Origin: Sphingobacterium cavernae
GTDB lineage: Bacteria > Bacteroidota > Bacteroidia > Sphingobacteriales > Sphingobacteriaceae
Assembly: GCF_008520265.1 (NCBI RefSeq)
Contig: NZ_VIQM01000076.1
Span: forward strand, 27,755-91,754
Length of the DNA stretch: 64,000 nucleotides
Reading direction: 5' to 3'
The notes beneath the pieces are model-generated. The model did no database searches. It worked only from the letters and a program-made list of their open reading frames with translations, and was not told where the DNA came from. Shown here piece by piece: positions 29,085-38,842 of the stretch (positions are counted from its first letter, which is position 1; the number at the start of each line of letters is the position of its first letter). Position numbers and translations under genes: made by a program.

Positions 29085-30464
29085 TTACAACAAAACACCT
29101 TTTAAAAGCAATGTGGCGAATGTAAAGTATATAATCAAGCCCGTAACATCGACTAATGTGGATACAAATGGAGCGGACGAACTTGCCGGATCGGCACCAA
29201 GCTTACGTAACAAGAATGGAAGCATGGAACCTGTCAACGATCCCCATAAAACTACACATACTAAAGAGAAGCTAATTACTAACCCAATCAAAATCCAATA
29301 TTCGCCGTAAACCTCCGAAAACATTTGCCATGTTGCAATTCGAATAAAACCTAAGATTCCAAGAATAAGTCCAAGAATCAATCCAGTCAATATTTCTCTT
29401 CGCATTACACGCCACCAATCTATCAGTGTAACCTCTCCCATAGCCATTGCCTGAATAATCAATGTCGACGCTTGTGAGCCACTGTTACCGCCGCTAGACA
29501 TAATCAATGGCATTAAAGCAAATAACACAATAGCGCTTGCCAATTGCGTCTCAAAATGACTGATAACAGAAGCTGTCAACAATTGTCCCAAAAATAAAAC
29601 AATTAGCCAACCCGCACGCTTTTTGACTAAGTGCATAATTGACACATCCAAGTAAGGCTCATCCAACGCCTCCGTACCCCCGAAGCGTTGCATATCTTCC
29701 GTGTACTCTTCGTTTGCTACCCAAAGGATATCATCGATCGTCACAATCCCCAACATGATCCCTTGCTCATCGATCACTGGCAAAGCCACACGATTGTTCA
29801 TACGAAAAATTGTGACCGCTTCTTCTTGTGGATCGTTCGCGTTTAAAGAGATCATTCGGTTGTCGATCAAATCCCCAACTTGCGCATCAGGTGAAGCCAG
29901 CAAAATATCTTTGATTCGAATATCGTCAATCAGCTTTCCATCCGCATCAATCACATACAATACATCAATGGTTTCCGACGCACTTCCGTAGCGACGGATA
30001 TGATCCAAAATTCGTGTGATTGTCCAATGTTGTTTTACCGTGATATAGTCCGGCGTCATCAACCTTCCCACACTATCTTCTGGGTACCCCAACAAAGACA
30101 AAGCTTCCTTTCGCTCATCTGGGGTAAGTAAGGTAATTAGACGTTTCACAACATCACCTTTCGACTCACTCAAAAAAGACGTTCGATCATCGGGAGGCAT
30201 TACGTTTAATATCTCACGGACTTTATTTGCTGGAAGTTTTTTGAAGATACGTTCTTGGGTAGGGAAGTCTAAAATTCGGAAAACATTAACCGCTCGGTTG
30301 AGGTCTAAAATTTCAAGGAAGAGAGCACCATGTTCGGGAAGTTCGTCTATCAATTCTTCGACATCAGAAATATTTTGTTCGTTCAGATATTCCGCAAGTT
30401 CTAGAAGATTATTATCCTCTATTAACTGCTCCACTTGCGTAACTTTCATTTCCAATTCTTCCAT
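29085..30464 (-). CDS. mgtE: Magnesium transporter MgtE
   Basis: The 459-residue protein has the MgtE layout: a helical N domain (about residues 25-125) with acidic surface, two CBS domains (about 130-255) that sense cytoplasmic Mg2+, and five membrane helices (about 285-459) that include GGNSGSQASTLIIQ and the end region with SSAPFVSTLVDVTGL. It is a Mg2+ channel gated shut by high internal Mg2+. ATG 30464 is chosen because a strong GGAGG lies six bases upstream. It is monocistronic, with the tRNA genes downstream. Confidence 0.94.
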   Translation of the reverse strand: MEELEMKVTQVEQLIEDNNLLELAEYLNEQNISDVEELIDELPEHGALFLEILDLNRAVNVFRILDFPTQERIFKKLPANKVREILNVMPPDDRTSFLSESKGDVVKRLITLLTPDERKEALSLLGYPEDSVGRLMTPDYITVKQHWTITRILDHIRRYGSASETIDVLYVIDADGKLIDDIRIKDILLASPDAQVGDLIDNRMISLNANDPQEEAVTIFRMNNRVALPVIDEQGIMLGIVTIDDILWVANEEYTEDMQRFGGTEALDEPYLDVSIMHLVKKRAGWLIVLFLGQLLTASVISHFETQLASAIVLFALMPLIMSSGGNSGSQASTLIIQAMAMGEVTLIDWWRVMRREILTGLILGLILGILGFIRIATWQMFSEVYGEYWILIGLVISFSLVCVVLWGSLTGSMLPFLLRKLGADPASSSAPFVSTLVDVTGLIIYFTFATLLLKGVLL

Positions 30465-30470
30465 ATTGCT

Positions 30471-30475
30471 CCTCC
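30471..30475 (-). promoter_or_regulatory. Shine-Dalgarno sequence of mgtE
   Basis: GGAGG with a six-base spacer to ATG 30464. It is one of very few clear Shine-Dalgarno sites here and fixes the start over the Met five codons later. Confidence 0.65.
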
Positions 30476-30479
30476 GAAA

Positions 30480-31059
30480 ATTATATCCCTACATTGGTTG
30501 ACTGACTTTAGTTCGTTGCAAAAGTCGCTTTTTTCTAGCAGAATATATAATATTTTTTTCGTGAATCGTTAAAACCCAGAAAATAAAATTCAGCCATTAT
30601 GACAGTACAATTTTTAAATATACTAGTCTCCAAAATCCGTACAGCAGCAATTTAAAATCAACACTAAAGGACATAATAATACCTTCAAATTTTAAACGCA
30701 ATTTTCATAAAGTAAAAGGTATTATAAATTAATTCGCAAAAAAACTTTGACAGATACAGAACCTAGTATTACTACAAAAAATACAACAGCTTCTTCCTTC
30801 TATCTAACCATTTTAAAACCATAATGTAATAAAGGAAATATTTAAAAAAATAATGTACTTTAGTAGAGTGTAATATGAAATATATTGAATGGTTTGGGAT
30901 TATGTAAAAAAGACTTTTTAAGTCCTAAAGAACAATCAGAATTAAAACATTTTAAGTATACATAAATCAAATATTATCAATTAGTTATACTAAATTAAAC
31001 AAACTATCAAATTACATAAAAACCTATTTTAATACTAAAATATTTAGCAAACAATCTAC
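30480..31059. other. AT-rich intergenic region without recognisable gene
   Basis: About 580 bp between mgtE and the metallopeptidase-like gene, both reading away from it. It is very AT-rich and holds no ORF with coding character. Promoters for both genes must lie here, but I see no element close enough to the TTTG/TAnnTTTG consensus to name. A short GACTT/AAGTC hairpin occurs near 30914. Confidence 0.5.
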
Positions 31060-33873
31060 ATGAGTCAATTTAACATAAATAAACATATAATTATCAACAT
31101 ATTATCAACACTAATATCAAGCTTATATTCACCAATTAGTAAAGCTCAAATATTTGACAATTCACAACCCCACTTTAGGGTAAGATGGAATCAAATTAAC
31201 ACCGAGAATTTTAGATTAATTTTTCCACAAGAATACAATAAATCAGCTCCTACCCTTGCCAACCAAATAGAACAATACTTAAAATTCAGTGCTAATGCAC
31301 TGGAAGAAAAACCAAAAAAAATAAATATTATTTTACAGCAAAATCATATACTTCAGAATGGCTTTGTCCAACTCGCACCACGGAAAACAGAGTTTTTCTC
31401 CACGCCATCTGGCGTTGCAGACAACCAAGAATGGCTACCAAATTTAGCACTCCATGAGTTGCAACACGTAACACAATTTGACAAATTGACAGGAAAGATT
31501 AGGCGACCCTTCGGTGAACTTTTAGCCATGGCTCTCTTCGGAATTAACCTTCCATCCTGGTTTTATGAAGGAGATGCAACCCTACATGAAACGCTTTTTT
31601 CCAATGGCGGAAGAGGGAGATTAAGCTCTTGGGACATGGAATTAAGAACAAATATTTTGTCTAGTAAACAATATAATTTCAACAAATATATTCACGGATC
31701 ATTCAAAGATATTGTACCAAGTTACTACACAATTGGTTATTTCATGAACAGTGAAATGCATGAAAAAGACTCGAAAATAAACGCCAAAATTTACGAAGAA
31801 ATGAACGAAAAATTGCTTCTACCATTCAATTTTCAACGTGCATTGAAGAAATATTACGGTACAAAAGCAAGTGGAATTTTTGATAAAACGATAGCTAACT
31901 TATCACAAAAATGGAGTGAAACCAATATTTCTAATCTGCCCAACCCTATAACATTTGATGACAAATATCCTACCGATTACTTGTTACCACAAGTAGAAAA
32001 CAGTACAGTTTTTACCCTTCAGAGAAACAATCAACGCACAGCACGAATCGTAAAATTTGACCAAACCTCAGCGCAAGAATACAAGGAAGTCGTGAAATTT
32101 GGTACGCAAATCATGCCCTATTTTCACTTAAAAAAACACCTAATTACCTGGGATGAATACCGAAAAGATGCTCGTTTTTCTAAACAAACATACAATGTAA
32201 TTAATGTATTTGACACACATACGAACACCAAAAAAACCATTACCAAGAACTTTAGATACTACACGCCCGTCCTATCAGATGACTTAAAAACGATAGCTTG
32301 TATAGAGGTTAATTTGAATAATGAGAGCTCCATTGCACTCCTAGACGTGACATCAGGAGACAAAATTGACAGTATCCCAATACCTATAGGCATGCATATT
32401 CAACAACCTTATTTCAACGATAAATCCACTAAAATTGTTGCCATAGCTGTGAACGCCAAAGGCACTAACCTAATTGAAATTGACTTACAAACCAAAGAAA
32501 TCACAGAGCTTCTCACATGGTCAAACTTACAATTAGAACGCCCTATTTATGCTGAAAACAATATTATTTTCAAAGCGAACCAAGACGGCAAAGACAATAT
32601 TTACATACTCAAATCTGGGAAATTAGCGCAGATAACAGAAAGTAAATTCGGTGCATTTAACCCATATTACACCGATGGACAGCTGTGGTTTAATGATTTC
32701 ACGGTAAAAGGTCACAAAATAAATAATATAAATGTCGCAGATATTCCATTCAAAGAAACGACTTTCACGCGCGCAGAGACATTATTTGCCACACAAAACA
32801 ATGTACAAATCGACACAACGCGTAATAATCGTGATTACGCTACTGAAATTAAACCGTATGGAATACTTAAAAATAGCCTTAACTTTCACAGTTTAACACT
32901 TAGTGCAAACGATTTTGAAAGTTTTGACAATTATAAACCTGGAATTTATTGGCTTTCTAACGATCTTCTCAACACTACTAAAGTTAAATTAGGATATGAA
33001 AGAGAAGTCGAGTTAAAGCAGAATTCCTATTTAGCTGATTTAACTTATCAGCGTTATTATCCAAAATTTAATATCAGATACAAAAACTCTGGTAATTATG
33101 GTGTAGCCAAAAGCTCAAGCGGCAAAGATAGTTTGCGGTTTGATTTCAGATACCACCAAATCACAGCAGACATTCAACTCCCATTCAGTATTTACAGAGG
33201 CAATAAAGTGTATTCGTATGGCGTCAATTTTGGCACATACTATATTAAACGATATGATTTGAGCTTAAATACGCTTCGTAATTTTCAAGATCAAATTCGA
33301 TTTCCATTAAATTATCAAGCGTATTTTAATAAAAATACTATGCTTAGTGTGATGGATTTAGCGCCGCGATGGGGGCAAAACTTCAATTTCATTTATCGTC
33401 ATATGCCATTTGAAAAAGGCAACAATCAATCGTGGGCGATTAGAACGAACTTCTATTTTCCTGGCCTATTTCTTAATCATAGCTTCCAAGCACGCTTCAG
33501 CGCACAAGAATCTAAAGGTGTTTTTGACAGATCATACGATATACCTTTGGTTGACGGATTTAGTTACCTACCGAACTTTCTAGTGAAGAACACATTATTA
33601 TTCGATTACCGCTTACCATTGATGTACCCAGATTTTTCGGTTGGACAATTCGCTTATGTTAAACGTATTCATGGCCAATTTTCAGTTGATTATTTGAATG
33701 TACACGACAGCTCATTGGCTCCAAAATCACTCAGCGCAGGATTAAATTTTGACTTCAATTTATTCAAATACAACGAGCCATTATTTACGTTTAGTATCTT
33801 AGGAACATACATCAATGACATACGCGTCAACAATCGCATCAGCCCTACATTTAGCTTTAGTTACAGTTATTAA
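31060..33873 (+). CDS. Exported protein with metallopeptidase-like (HExxH), propeller-like and C-terminal barrel-like regions
   Basis: The 937-residue protein begins with a signal peptide (cleavage near SKA-Q, residue 29). A gluzincin-like zinc site follows: His132-Glu133-x-x-His136 in LHELQHVTQF with a candidate third ligand Glu170 in WFYEGDATLHE. Residues about 300-600 have repeated strands with Asp-Gly turns (ANQDGKDNIYILKSGK), similar to TolB/WD40-like propellers. The last 300 residues are rich in alternating aromatic strands and end FSFSYSY, a typical outer-membrane barrel end. The probable location is the outer membrane with the peptidase part in the periplasm or outside. I recognise the parts but not a named family. 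Confidence 0.75.
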   Translation: MSQFNINKHIIINILSTLISSLYSPISKAQIFDNSQPHFRVRWNQINTENFRLIFPQEYNKSAPTLANQIEQYLKFSANALEEKPKKINIILQQNHILQNGFVQLAPRKTEFFSTPSGVADNQEWLPNLALHELQHVTQFDKLTGKIRRPFGELLAMALFGINLPSWFYEGDATLHETLFSNGGRGRLSSWDMELRTNILSSKQYNFNKYIHGSFKDIVPSYYTIGYFMNSEMHEKDSKINAKIYEEMNEKLLLPFNFQRALKKYYGTKASGIFDKTIANLSQKWSETNISNLPNPITFDDKYPTDYLLPQVENSTVFTLQRNNQRTARIVKFDQTSAQEYKEVVKFGTQIMPYFHLKKHLITWDEYRKDARFSKQTYNVINVFDTHTNTKKTITKNFRYYTPVLSDDLKTIACIEVNLNNESSIALLDVTSGDKIDSIPIPIGMHIQQPYFNDKSTKIVAIAVNAKGTNLIEIDLQTKEITELLTWSNLQLERPIYAENNIIFKANQDGKDNIYILKSGKLAQITESKFGAFNPYYTDGQLWFNDFTVKGHKINNINVADIPFKETTFTRAETLFATQNNVQIDTTRNNRDYATEIKPYGILKNSLNFHSLTLSANDFESFDNYKPGIYWLSNDLLNTTKVKLGYEREVELKQNSYLADLTYQRYYPKFNIRYKNSGNYGVAKSSSGKDSLRFDFRYHQITADIQLPFSIYRGNKVYSYGVNFGTYYIKRYDLSLNTLRNFQDQIRFPLNYQAYFNKNTMLSVMDLAPRWGQNFNFIYRHMPFEKGNNQSWAIRTNFYFPGLFLNHSFQARFSAQESKGVFDRSYDIPLVDGFSYLPNFLVKNTLLFDYRLPLMYPDFSVGQFAYVKRIHGQFSVDYLNVHDSSLAPKSLSAGLNFDFNLFKYNEPLFTFSILGTYINDIRVNNRISPTFSFSYSY

Positions 33874-33956
33874 TCAATTATTTAAAAATCAAGCTTTTAG
33901 AAAACAATTTTAATTGTTATATTGTTTATTGATTTTACACATCAATCTAGTAAAAT

Positions 33957-34364
33957 ATGGCAATTATCTCAAAAGCGGCCGAAGTTCAGGAAGAACTTAT
34001 TACGATTTATGAACATCTAATTGAAAAACGATCAATTATACTCAATGAATTAAAATCAATACGAAATCGATTTGAGAAACAATGCGATGTATTTATTTTA
34101 AATGGATATGAGGAAGAAAAATCGCCAATTATTACCAATAAAATTTACCACATCAAATTCATTGAATACGACACACATTGTCACATTATCGACATCGTCA
34201 ATGACTTTAAAGATGTATATGGCTATTTTCCGGAATACGGAGAAATGTACAATACATTATACGAGACTATGATACAATTTGCAAACGAAGAAAATTATGA
34301 GTGTGCAGCGTTTGTAAAAATCTGGGTAGACCAAATCAAACATATCATTCTGGAAACCAATTAG
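33957..34364 (+). CDS. Hypothetical protein
   Basis: The 135-residue soluble protein starts at ATG 33957. The N-terminal half is predicted to be helical and charged (EVQEELITIYEHLIEKRS), with possible coiled-coil character. The rest mixes strands and helices with aromatic residues (DVYGYFPEYGEMYNTLYETM). There is no signal peptide or membrane segment. I do not recognise a family. Its TAG stop overlaps the stop of the convergent pssA gene in the four bases TTAG. Confidence 0.6.
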   Translation: MAIISKAAEVQEELITIYEHLIEKRSIILNELKSIRNRFEKQCDVFILNGYEEEKSPIITNKIYHIKFIEYDTHCHIIDIVNDFKDVYGYFPEYGEMYNTLYETMIQFANEENYECAAFVKIWVDQIKHIILETN

Positions 34365-35041
34365 ACAGCCCTTTCACTTCTAAAATGCAAGACCGAAAAT
34401 AGGATATACAGTAAAAAAATTATTGGTATAGCTAGAATCTCAAGTGAGACAACCAATATAAGTGACACTATAAGAAATAAATATTTGAACTTATTGAGTT
34501 CCCATTTTATTGAATTCAACTTCATGGAGAAAAGTTTGAGCTCAGACACCAATAAAATACTTGTAATTAATGTTATTCCCAATAATAGAAATTGGTTATA
34601 AATAATATTTGGTGCAATCTCGCCAATAAAAGGCAACGACACAATTAAAAATGTATTCATAGGTGTATTCACACCGATAAAGTCAGAAGTTTGGCGCTCG
34701 TCTATATTGAATTTTGCTAATCGCAATGCCGAAAATATTGTTACCACAAAACCTAGATAAGGCACATATTCTGACGAACTAACTTCTCTCAGCATAGTAT
34801 ACAGAATTGTTCCAGGCAAGAATCCAAAACTAATCACATCCGCCAAAGAATCCAATTCCTTACCTATAAGTGATTTCACCTTTAGTAAACGTGCTACCAT
34901 TCCGTCAAAGAAATCAAAGATTCCAGATGCTAATACACAATAGAAAGCTGTAAGATAATCCCCCTTCAAAACCATCAATATGCCGATACATCCACTAAAC
35001 AAATTCAAAGATGTAATCGTATTTGGTATATATTTCTTCAT
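34361..35041 (-). CDS. pssA: CDP-diacylglycerol--serine O-phosphatidyltransferase
   Basis: Read from ATG 35041 the protein has 226 residues and several membrane helices. It carries the CDP-alcohol phosphotransferase signature DG-x2-AR-x8-G-x3-D-x3-D in DFFDGMVARLLKVKSLIGKE followed by LDSLADV. Start MKKYIPNTITSLNLFSGC is typical of the Bacteroidota PssA group. The enzyme makes phosphatidylserine, the precursor of phosphatidylethanolamine, in the inner membrane. The frame is open four codons further (TTG 35053) but that lies in the rho terminator. The cardiolipin synthase at 53.6 kb uses a related lipid pool. Confidence 0.9.
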   Translation of the reverse strand: MKKYIPNTITSLNLFSGCIGILMVLKGDYLTAFYCVLASGIFDFFDGMVARLLKVKSLIGKELDSLADVISFGFLPGTILYTMLREVSSSEYVPYLGFVVTIFSALRLAKFNIDERQTSDFIGVNTPMNTFLIVSLPFIGEIAPNIIYNQFLLLGITLITSILLVSELKLFSMKLNSIKWELNKFKYLFLIVSLILVVSLEILAIPIIFLLYILFSVLHFRSERAV

Positions 35042-35051
35042 CACTAATAAC

Positions 35052-35082
35052 AAAAAAGCCGTCTATTTATTAGACGGCTTAA
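35052..35082 (-). terminator. Terminator of rho
   Basis: AAGCCGTCTA (35056-35065), loop TTTAT, TAGACGGCTT (35071-35080); the A-run at 35052-35057 reads as T on the minus strand. Confidence 0.85.
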
Positions 35083-35102
35083 AAATATCAATTTAATATG
35101 AA

Positions 35103-36596
35103 TTATCCATTCATACTCATCAAAAACTCTTCGTTTGACCGTGTTCCACGCAATTGTTGCAATAAGAATTCCATTGCTTCAGTAGAATTCATGTCTGACA
35201 AGTGATTTCTCAACACCCATAAACGTTGCAATGCTTCTTTGTCCATCAACAAATCATCACGACGTGTAGATGATGCTGTCAAATCGATAGCAGGGAATAA
35301 ACGTTTATTCGCCAACTTACGGTCCAATTGAAGCTCCATGTTACCCGTTCCTTTGAATTCTTCAAAGATAACGTCATCCATTTTAGAGCCTGTATCTGTC
35401 AATGCTGTTGCTAAAATCGTCAATGATCCACCGTTCTCGATGTTACGTGCCGCACCAAAGAAACGTTTTGGCTTATGCAAAGCATTAGCATCCACACCAC
35501 CTGATAAAATTTTACCCGATGCAGGTGCAACAGTATTATATGCACGAGCCAAACGCGTAATCGAATCCAATAAGATTACCACATCATGACCACATTCTAC
35601 CATACGTTTTGCTTTTTCCAAGACGATATTTGCAATTTTCACGTGTCTGTCAGCAGGCTCATCAAATGTAGATGAAACTACCTCAGCACGTACTGATCTT
35701 GCCATATCTGTAACCTCTTCCGGACGCTCATCGATTAATAAAATAATCAAATAAACCTCTGGATGGTTTTTTGCAATAGCATTTGCTACTTCTTTTAATA
35801 AGTTTGTTTTACCTGTTTTTGGTTGCGCAACGATAAGACCACGCTGTCCTTTACCAATTGGTGTAAACAAATCCATTATACGAGTTGAATAATTATTAGA
35901 ACCTAAATCTAAGTTCAATTTCTCATCCGGGAATAATGGCGTCAAAAAGTCAAAAGGGACGCGATCTCTGATTTCTGCAGGATTTTGACCATTTATTGAC
36001 TCTATGCGAACCAATGGGAAATATTTTTCTCCTTCTTTGGGAGGACGGATAGATCCTCTTACGTTATCACCAGTCTTCAGACCAAACAATTTGATTTGCG
36101 ATTGTGATACGTATATATCATCAGGTGACGTCAAATAATTATAATCCGATGAACGTAAGAAACCATATCCATCAGGCATAATTTCTAAGACACCTTCATT
36201 GACAATTACATTATCGAAATCTGTATTGGAAGACGATGTCTCAACCTTCTTAGGTTCTGCTGGTTGCTCTGCAGAAGTTGGTTGCGAAACTGGAAGTTTA
36301 GGAGTGTTTTCGGAAGTAATAGGAGAAGTTTCTTCTTCTGTTCTCACTCTTTTAGTTACCGCAATAGGCTCTGTTTTTAACGTTCTAGTTCTTTTTCTAG
36401 GCGAATGTTCAGACTCTACTCCTATGGGTTCTTCTACATCCACTTTCTTATCTTCAGTGTTTGATTGTTGAGCAATCTCTGAAATTTTGTCGATGAGTTC
36501 TTGTTTACGAAGTTTTTCTACGTCTACAATACCTAACACCTTTCCTATCTCGCGCAATTCGGACACGAGCTTTGAATTCAATTCGTTGATATTCAT
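35103..36596 (-). CDS. rho: Transcription termination factor Rho with low-complexity insert
   Basis: The 497-residue protein has the Rho N-terminal helix bundle (residues 1-45), an insert of about 80 residues (48-130) rich in Glu, Pro, Ser, Thr and Arg, the RNA-binding cold-shock domain (about 132-200, [15 protein letters not shown]), and the ATPase core. Walker A is QPKTGKT (258-264) and Walker B is [15 protein letters not shown]. It is a hexameric RNA helicase that ends transcription. The insert is characteristic of Bacteroidota; in Bacteroides such a region has been tied to phase separation. It is followed by its own intrinsic terminator and pssA. Confidence 0.96.
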   Translation of the reverse strand: MNINELNSKLVSELREIGKVLGIVDVEKLRKQELIDKISEIAQQSNTEDKKVDVEEPIGVESEHSPRKRTRTLKTEPIAVTKRVRTEEETSPITSENTPKLPVSQPTSAEQPAEPKKVETSSSNTDFDNVIVNEGVLEIMPDGYGFLRSSDYNYLTSPDDIYVSQSQIKLFGLKTGDNVRGSIRPPKEGEKYFPLVRIESINGQNPAEIRDRVPFDFLTPLFPDEKLNLDLGSNNYSTRIMDLFTPIGKGQRGLIVAQPKTGKTNLLKEVANAIAKNHPEVYLIILLIDERPEEVTDMARSVRAEVVSSTFDEPADRHVKIANIVLEKAKRMVECGHDVVILLDSITRLARAYNTVAPASGKILSGGVDANALHKPKRFFGAARNIENGGSLTILATALTDTGSKMDDVIFEEFKGTGNMELQLDRKLANKRLFPAIDLTASSTRRDDLLMDKEALQRLWVLRNHLSDMNSTEAMEFLLQQLRGTRSNEEFLMSMNG

Positions 36597-36922
36597 TAAT
36601 ATTGAATTATGATTATATCTTTTTGGATTTTTAATTTGAAATCTAACCTATTTATTCACAATACCTTTATAAAGGGTTTGAAAATTTGACTTGCTCACAA
36701 TCTCTAAACTGATTTTCGAAATAGATAAATTATGAACTAGGATAAATTTGAGAATGTACAAAGAAAACCATTACATTTGAATTTTCAAAAAAAAAGTAAT
36801 AAAATAATAATTGATTTAAAAAAATGTGCATTTTTATACCTACTAAATTGTTTTATCAATTATAATAATAATTATTTTTTTCATACGTTTACATCGAAAA
36901 TATATTTCATAAAAATAAAATT
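36597..36922. other. AT-rich intergenic region, divergent promoters
   Basis: This 326-bp gap separates rho from the divergent sugar transporter. It contains TAAATTTG at about 36742-36749, a possible -7 box for the transporter, and a 12-bp palindrome CCTTTATAAAGG at 36664-36675. I see no gene. Confidence 0.4.
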
Positions 36923-38650
36923 ATGAGCCAAAGTAATAAGCCTACCAATTATCCAGCACTCTACACACTTATAGTAGTGTTCTTCTTTTGGGGATTTATA
37001 GCTGCTGGAAACAGTATCTTTATCCCATTTTGTAAAAATTATTTTCATTTGGATCAATTTCAATCGCAATTGATTGACTTTGCGTTTTATAGCGCTTATT
37101 ATATAGGTGCTTTAGCTTTATTTATTGTCGGAACGATCTCTGGAAGAGATTTAGTAGGTAAATGGGGCTACAAAAAAAGCATAGTATACGGATTGTTGTT
37201 TAGTGCATTAGGCGCTGCAGCAATGATTATAGCCGTAGAGGTGAATGTGTACTTAGGTATGTTGATTGGCTTATTTATTGTTGCACTAGGATTTTCATTG
37301 CAACAAACGGCTGCCAACCCATTTGCCGTACTATTAGGCGATCCCAAAACAGGAGCTTCACGTGTGAATCTTGGAGGTGCAGTCAATTCATTTGGTACGA
37401 CAATTGGTCCACTAGTGATTGGTTACGCATTATTCAGCACATTTGAACCGATTTCAGATTCCGAAATTTCCAACCTACCCTTAAATAAAGTTATCTACTT
37501 ATATATTGCTGTAGGATTATTGTTCATATTCGCGGCGGGTCTATTTAATTTTTCAAAAAAAGTACCTCCAGGTATCAATAATGAACCTATGGAAGGCGCT
37601 TCGAAGGCTAAAAAGACATTAATAGTCATGACTATCCTTCTAGCCTTATTCTTTACTCCTGTATTTTTGAGTTACAAAAGTGAAACCGCGCTACAAGTGG
37701 AACAACTGAATGCACAAATAAAGGCTGCTACTGATTCTTCTATTATTGAGAATCTTAAAACTCAGGTCAAAGAGCTAGCACACCCAATGGAGTTACAGCG
37801 TATGGCTCTACTATTTGGGGCTTTGGTAGCTGTAATTGGATCACTTTTATTCGCTTACGGGAAAGCACAGAAATCGCCTGAAGGCTGGGGTGCAATGAAA
37901 TACCCACAATTGGTACTGGGTATGCTTGCCTTATTTATCTACGTTGGTATCGAGGTTTCTATTGGAAGTAATTTGGGTGAATTGCTGACTTTAGATGAAT
38001 TTGGCGGTCTTCAATCTTCTGAAATCACACCTTATATATCTATGTATTGGGGAGGAATGATGATTGGACGTTGGGCAGGTGCGGTTACGGCATTCAATTT
38101 CGCTAGCTCAACCAAGAAAATATTGACAGCAATTGTGCCCTTTATCGCATTTTGTGTAGTAATTTCCGTAAACACAGTTGCTGGTTTCGACATGTCACAT
38201 TTATACTTCTTTGTTATTTGTATTGCCATTCAAGTGATAGCCTTTTTTATAAGTAAAGAAAAACCTGTAGCGACTTTGGTGATTTTTGGTTCACTGGGAT
38301 TACTAGCGATAATTGTAGGGTTATTAACTACAGGTACAGTCGCTATCTATTCGTTTTTAACAGGTGGTCTTGCGTGTTCAATCATGTGGGGTTCTATCTT
38401 CTCTTTATCTATTGTGGGAATTGGCAAATACACAGAGCAAGGTTCTGCATTTTTGGTAATGATGATACTTGGTGGAGGGATTATCCCACCTATCCAAGGT
38501 AAGTTAGCAGACATTATTGGTATTCACAATTCTTATATAGTTGCTGTATTAGGATTCGCCTATATTATTTTTTTCGCTATTTTAGTTAAGGGATTTTTGA
38601 AAAAGCAAAATATAGATATTGAACATATTGAGGGTTCAAGTAGTCATTAA
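36923..38650 (+). CDS. FHS-type sugar MFS transporter (glucose/GlcNAc/fucose group), enlarged
   Basis: The 575-residue membrane protein resembles the FucP/NagP-type FHS transporters ([43 protein letters not shown]). It is longer than the usual 400-450 residues. Between the two halves, residues about 230-312 add two hydrophobic helices (232-250 and 294-312) around a charged, coiled-coil-like stretch (252-288), so 14 helices are likely. The next gene encodes a BadF-type kinase of the N-acetylglucosamine-kinase group, so import and phosphorylation of an amino sugar is a reasonable inference. A terminator separates the two genes. Confidence 0.88.
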   Translation: MSQSNKPTNYPALYTLIVVFFFWGFIAAGNSIFIPFCKNYFHLDQFQSQLIDFAFYSAYYIGALALFIVGTISGRDLVGKWGYKKSIVYGLLFSALGAAAMIIAVEVNVYLGMLIGLFIVALGFSLQQTAANPFAVLLGDPKTGASRVNLGGAVNSFGTTIGPLVIGYALFSTFEPISDSEISNLPLNKVIYLYIAVGLLFIFAAGLFNFSKKVPPGINNEPMEGASKAKKTLIVMTILLALFFTPVFLSYKSETALQVEQLNAQIKAATDSSIIENLKTQVKELAHPMELQRMALLFGALVAVIGSLLFAYGKAQKSPEGWGAMKYPQLVLGMLALFIYVGIEVSIGSNLGELLTLDEFGGLQSSEITPYISMYWGGMMIGRWAGAVTAFNFASSTKKILTAIVPFIAFCVVISVNTVAGFDMSHLYFFVICIAIQVIAFFISKEKPVATLVIFGSLGLLAIIVGLLTTGTVAIYSFLTGGLACSIMWGSIFSLSIVGIGKYTEQGSAFLVMMILGGGIIPPIQGKLADIIGIHNSYIVAVLGFAYIIFFAILVKGFLKKQNIDIEHIEGSSSH

Positions 38651-38690
38651 GGAGTAAACTAATTGTACTTTCTACACTAAGTAAGAAAAT

Positions 38691-38730
38691 AAAAAAACCG
38701 CTTTTAATGAGAAACAAGGCGGTTTTTTAA
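38691..38730 (+). terminator. Terminator after the FHS sugar transporter
   Basis: AAAAAACCGC (38692-38701) pairs with GCGGTTTTTT (38719-38728), ending in a T-run. Confidence 0.8.
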
Positions 38731-38772
38731 CATTATTTAAAAACTTATTAAAAATAAAATTTATAAACCCTA

Positions 38773-38801
38773 TTGATTATTGGAATAAAAATGTATCTTC
38801 G
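38773..38801 (+). promoter_or_regulatory. Candidate promoter of the BadF-type kinase gene
   Basis: TTG at 38773-38775 and TATCTTCG at 38794-38801, 18 bp apart, match TTG/TAnnTTTG with one mismatch, 41 bp before the start codon. Confidence 0.4.
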
Positions 38802-38842
38802 AAAGATATAATTTTGAATAACTATACTAAAATAAACTAATA

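Noticed and set aside
30480..31059. A hidden small gene or RNA in the long gap after mgtE
   Set aside because: No frame has coding character and no strong hairpin with T-run is seen; only short AT-rich repeats.
36664..36675. Palindrome CCTTTATAAAGG as an operator
   Set aside because: It is a single AT-rich site with no second copy near a promoter; chance is sufficient.
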